Below are positions 50,081-52,399 of a stretch of DNA of 52,399 nucleotides, piece after piece (within the stretch, counting starts at the first letter, position 1; every line of letters begins with the position of its first letter). The notes below the pieces were generated by a model. The model was given only the letters and a program-made list of their open reading frames with translations. It was not told the DNA's origin and did no database searches. The stretch lies in contig ONHS01000009.1 in the NCBI GenBank assembly GCA_900317715.1, positions 1-52,399 of the forward strand, in the 5' to 3' direction. Source of the stretch: an uncultured Bacteroidales bacterium (GTDB lineage: Bacteria > Bacteroidota > Bacteroidia > Bacteroidales > WCHB1-69). Made by a program: the position numbers and the translations under genes.

Positions 50081-51214
50081 ATGAACCCACTCACCCGAAT
50101 AAAGGAGCTGAACGAACGTTTTAAGGAGAAGATTGGCTGGAAGATTCTGGACAGCTATCTGCTCAAGAAAATGTTGGGTTCGGTGTTGTTCTCCATTTCG
50201 CTGTTGATGGTCGTTGTGGTTGTTTTCGACGTTTCTGAGAACATCCATCGATTCATGGGCCACAATATCCCTGCAAAAGAGGTGATCACGGGGTATTATT
50301 TCAATTTCATCCCCTATTTCATCAATCTTTTCATCCCTTTATTCACCTTTATCAGTGTTATTTGGTTCACTTCAAAACTCTCGTCACGCAACGAAATCAT
50401 CTCCATTTTCGATAATGGCATCAGCTTCAACCGAATGCTGGTACCTTACGTCACGGGCGCGGTCATTATCATGATCCTTTCTTTGATATTGTCCAATTTT
50501 ATCGTGCCCAACACCAACCGGAAACTGAATGATTTCAAATATCAGTATTTCGGGAAACGCAATGTGTCAACCACCTATCAACATGTCAAAAATTCCAAAA
50601 ACAGTTACATTTTCGTAGAACGATGGGACAAACTGGAGGACATAGGCTATAATTTCACCTACGAAGAGTTCGCCAACAACGCCATTCGGAAAAAAATATC
50701 TGCACAGACCATAGATTATGATGAGGAGCAGCAGGTGTGGCATTTGCACCAATATATACATCGTGAAATTACGGATGACGGGGATGAGCTCATTATCACC
50801 GGGGAAGATATGGACACCACGTTCAATATCAAGCCCATGAACCTCTATCAAGATGCATTTATCAGTGAAACAATGTCTTACACTGAATTACGACAGTTTA
50901 TCAAAGAAGAGAAGATGCGCGGTTCGTCGTTGCTGGCCAACTACCAAATTGAGCAGCACAAACGTTTGGCAAATCCATTGGGCATCCTGATAATGACGCT
51001 GTTAGGTCTGAGCGTGTCATGTCGGAAAAACACACGCGGGGTCGGCGTCCACATCTTTATCGGCATGGGATTGGCTTTCACCTTCATCTTTTTACAACAG
51101 ATTTCCACGGTATTCTCCGTCTCGGGCGGACTCCCGCCCATCCTCGGCACATGGCTCCCGAATCTCATTTACTTGGCCATCACCATTGTGATGCTGAAAT
51201 TGACACCTAAATAG
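50081..51214 (+). CDS. LptF/LptG family lipopolysaccharide export permease
   Basis: 377 aa. The YjgP/YjgQ fold: two N-terminal membrane helices with DSYLLKKMLGSVLFSISLL and the FIPYFINLFIPLFTFISVIW stretch, a periplasmic jellyroll (about 150-275, ending before ETMSYTELRQFI) and C-terminal helices (ANPLGILIMTLLGLSVSCRK). Subunit of the ABC transporter that pulls LPS from the inner membrane. The motif RKNTRGVGVHIFIGMGLAF is typical. LptF versus LptG cannot be separated. Confidence 0.9.
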   Translation: MNPLTRIKELNERFKEKIGWKILDSYLLKKMLGSVLFSISLLMVVVVVFDVSENIHRFMGHNIPAKEVITGYYFNFIPYFINLFIPLFTFISVIWFTSKLSSRNEIISIFDNGISFNRMLVPYVTGAVIIMILSLILSNFIVPNTNRKLNDFKYQYFGKRNVSTTYQHVKNSKNSYIFVERWDKLEDIGYNFTYEEFANNAIRKKISAQTIDYDEEQQVWHLHQYIHREITDDGDELIITGEDMDTTFNIKPMNLYQDAFISETMSYTELRQFIKEEKMRGSSLLANYQIEQHKRLANPLGILIMTLLGLSVSCRKNTRGVGVHIFIGMGLAFTFIFLQQISTVFSVSGGLPPILGTWLPNLIYLAITIVMLKLTPK

Positions 51215-51341
51215 GAAAAGAGTGAAAAACTGCGAAAATCGGGAAAATTTATTTACAATTAATAGTAAATATTTTCTTAATTGATTAGTTTTCAGAGAGA
51301 TATTTTTCTGAATATACGCATAAATAAGTAGAAAAAAAGCG

Positions 51342-51349
51342 TACCTTTG
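51342..51349 (+). promoter_or_regulatory. Putative -7 box of recA
   Basis: TACCTTTG, 28 bp before the recA ATG. No LexA-type site was recognised around it. Confidence 0.55.
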
Positions 51350-51377
51350 CGACCTCGTTTTATAAATTACATCAAAA

Positions 51378-52399
51378 ATGGAAAAAGAAGAAATTAAAAA
51401 CAATGTGAATGCTGAGAAACTGAAAGTACTCAATTCCACACTCGAAAAACTTGAAAAAACTTTCGGAAAAGGCTCTATCATGCGCATGGGCGAGACCCAC
51501 ATCGAAGAGATGGACGTGATTTCCACTGGTTCCATCGGCTTGGATACCGCGCTGGGCGTGGGCGGCTTCCCGAAAGGCAGAATCGTAGAGATTTACGGAC
51601 CTGAATCTTCTGGTAAGACTACGCTGGCCATCCATGCCATCGCGGAAGCGCAGAAGCAAGGCGGAATCGCTGCGTTCATTGACGCGGAACATGCCTTCGA
51701 CCGTTTCTACGCCGAAAAACTGGGCGTGAACACCGCCGAACTGCTTATTTCGCAACCCGATAACGGTGAACAAGCCCTCGAAATCGCGGATAATTTGATT
51801 CGTTCCGGTGCCATCGACATCATCGTCATCGACTCCGTGGCAGCCCTTACGCCAAAGAGCGAAATCGAAGGCGACATGGGCGACTCCAAGGTCGGTCTGC
51901 AAGCGCGTTTGATGTCACAAGCTTTGCGCAAACTTACCGCAACCATCAATAAAACAGGTTGTTGCTGTATTTTCATCAACCAATTGCGTGAGAAGATCGG
52001 CATCCTGTTCGGCAATCCCGAAACCACCACCGGCGGTAATGCGTTGAAGTTCTACGCATCCGTGCGTTTAGATATCCGTCGTCAAACTCAAATCAAAGAC
52101 GGGGACACGGCCATCGGTAACCATGTGAAAGTCAAGGTGGTGAAGAACAAGGTTGCGCCTCCATTCCGCACGGCAGAGTTTGACATCATGTTCGGCGAAG
52201 GTATCTCCAAGGCTGGCGAGATCGTGGACCTGGGCGTGGAATACAACATCATCAAGAAGTCCGGTTCCTGGTTCTCCTACGGCGACTCCAAACTGGCACA
52301 AGGTCGTGACAGCGTGAAACAACTCCTCAACGACAACCCCGAACTCTCCGACGAAATCGAAGCGAAGATTCGCGAAGCGATCAAGGAAAATATGAAATA
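51378..52399 (+). CDS. recA: Recombinase RecA, 3' end outside the window
   Basis: At least 340 aa, open at the window end. RecA core: Walker [10 protein letters not shown] at residues 74-82, [20 protein letters not shown], and loop-2-like [20 protein letters not shown], with the ATP cap IDAEHAFD. RecA forms filaments on single-stranded DNA for recombination and SOS signalling. Almost the whole protein is present; only the C-terminal tail is missing. The previous gene (LptF/G type) ends 163 bp upstream, so recA has its own promoter. Confidence 0.97.
   Translation, partial: MEKEEIKNNVNAEKLKVLNSTLEKLEKTFGKGSIMRMGETHIEEMDVISTGSIGLDTALGVGGFPKGRIVEIYGPESSGKTTLAIHAIAEAQKQGGIAAFIDAEHAFDRFYAEKLGVNTAELLISQPDNGEQALEIADNLIRSGAIDIIVIDSVAALTPKSEIEGDMGDSKVGLQARLMSQALRKLTATINKTGCCCIFINQLREKIGILFGNPETTTGGNALKFYASVRLDIRRQTQIKDGDTAIGNHVKVKVVKNKVAPPFRTAEFDIMFGEGISKAGEIVDLGVEYNIIKKSGSWFSYGDSKLAQGRDSVKQLLNDNPELSDEIEAKIREAIKENMK

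Overview
The window looks like a chromosomal segment of a Bacteroidota (Bacteroidales-like) bacterium. Evidence: promoters of the Bacteroidetes type (a TAnnTTTG box, repeatedly seen as TATTTTTG or TATCTTTG just before genes), a three-copy Skp/OmpH cluster beside BamA, UppS and a PorG-like protein, a long (about 315 aa) NusB, AMP nucleosidase and S9 dipeptidyl peptidases, and many signal peptides ending in AQ. No rRNA, tRNA, CRISPR array or intact insertion sequence was recognised.

Layout. 1-2.6 kb: split chromate transporter (two half-size proteins) and AzlC/AzlD branched-chain amino acid exporter. 2.7-10.9 kb, minus strand: M3 oligopeptidase, then the envelope biogenesis block porG-like - uppS - bamA - three skp/ompH genes. 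11.0-12.3 kb: infC-rpmI-rplT, where infC has no ATG start. 12.4-16.2 kb, minus strand: nusB - DUF1573 lipoprotein - yajC - YbbR-like - coaE, preceded by a coiled-coil membrane protein. 16.3-23.6 kb: alkaline phosphatase, several secreted hypothetical proteins, a decayed gene with a 33-bp periodic repeat, an orphan MNT nucleotidyltransferase and an S41 protease. 23.8-27.8 kb: accessory stretch with an Abi_2-type abortive infection protein, a small lipoprotein, a membrane LytTR regulator, an ORF6N protein and a remnant of a second LytTR-type gene. 27.9-43.8 kb: mostly housekeeping (meaB, lon, rpmE2, thpR, S9 peptidase, amn, aroB, folB, purA, lplA, radical SAM), plus an unusual 1092-aa secreted protein made of two tandem TldD/PmbA-like halves. 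43.9-47.8 kb: a run of unrecognised membrane or secreted proteins separated by a GTTGTCC-type intergenic repeat. 47.9-52.4 kb: S9 lipoprotein peptidase, LptF/LptG permease and the 5' part of recA.

The most unusual content lies in the repeats and how they interact with genes. A palindromic element related to GTAGAGACGCGAT recurs at least five times; one copy is read in frame inside the LytTR regulator, and others supply stop codons. Telomere-like TTTAGGG tracts sit after several genes. The ORF6N gene carries two perfect 27-bp palindromes in its own coding sequence. A 79-bp copy of the LytTR gene's 3' end differs from the original only at synonymous sites. Two neighbouring secreted-protein genes share a 29-bp upstream element, and direct repeats 21 bp apart upstream of the LytTR gene look like its own binding site.
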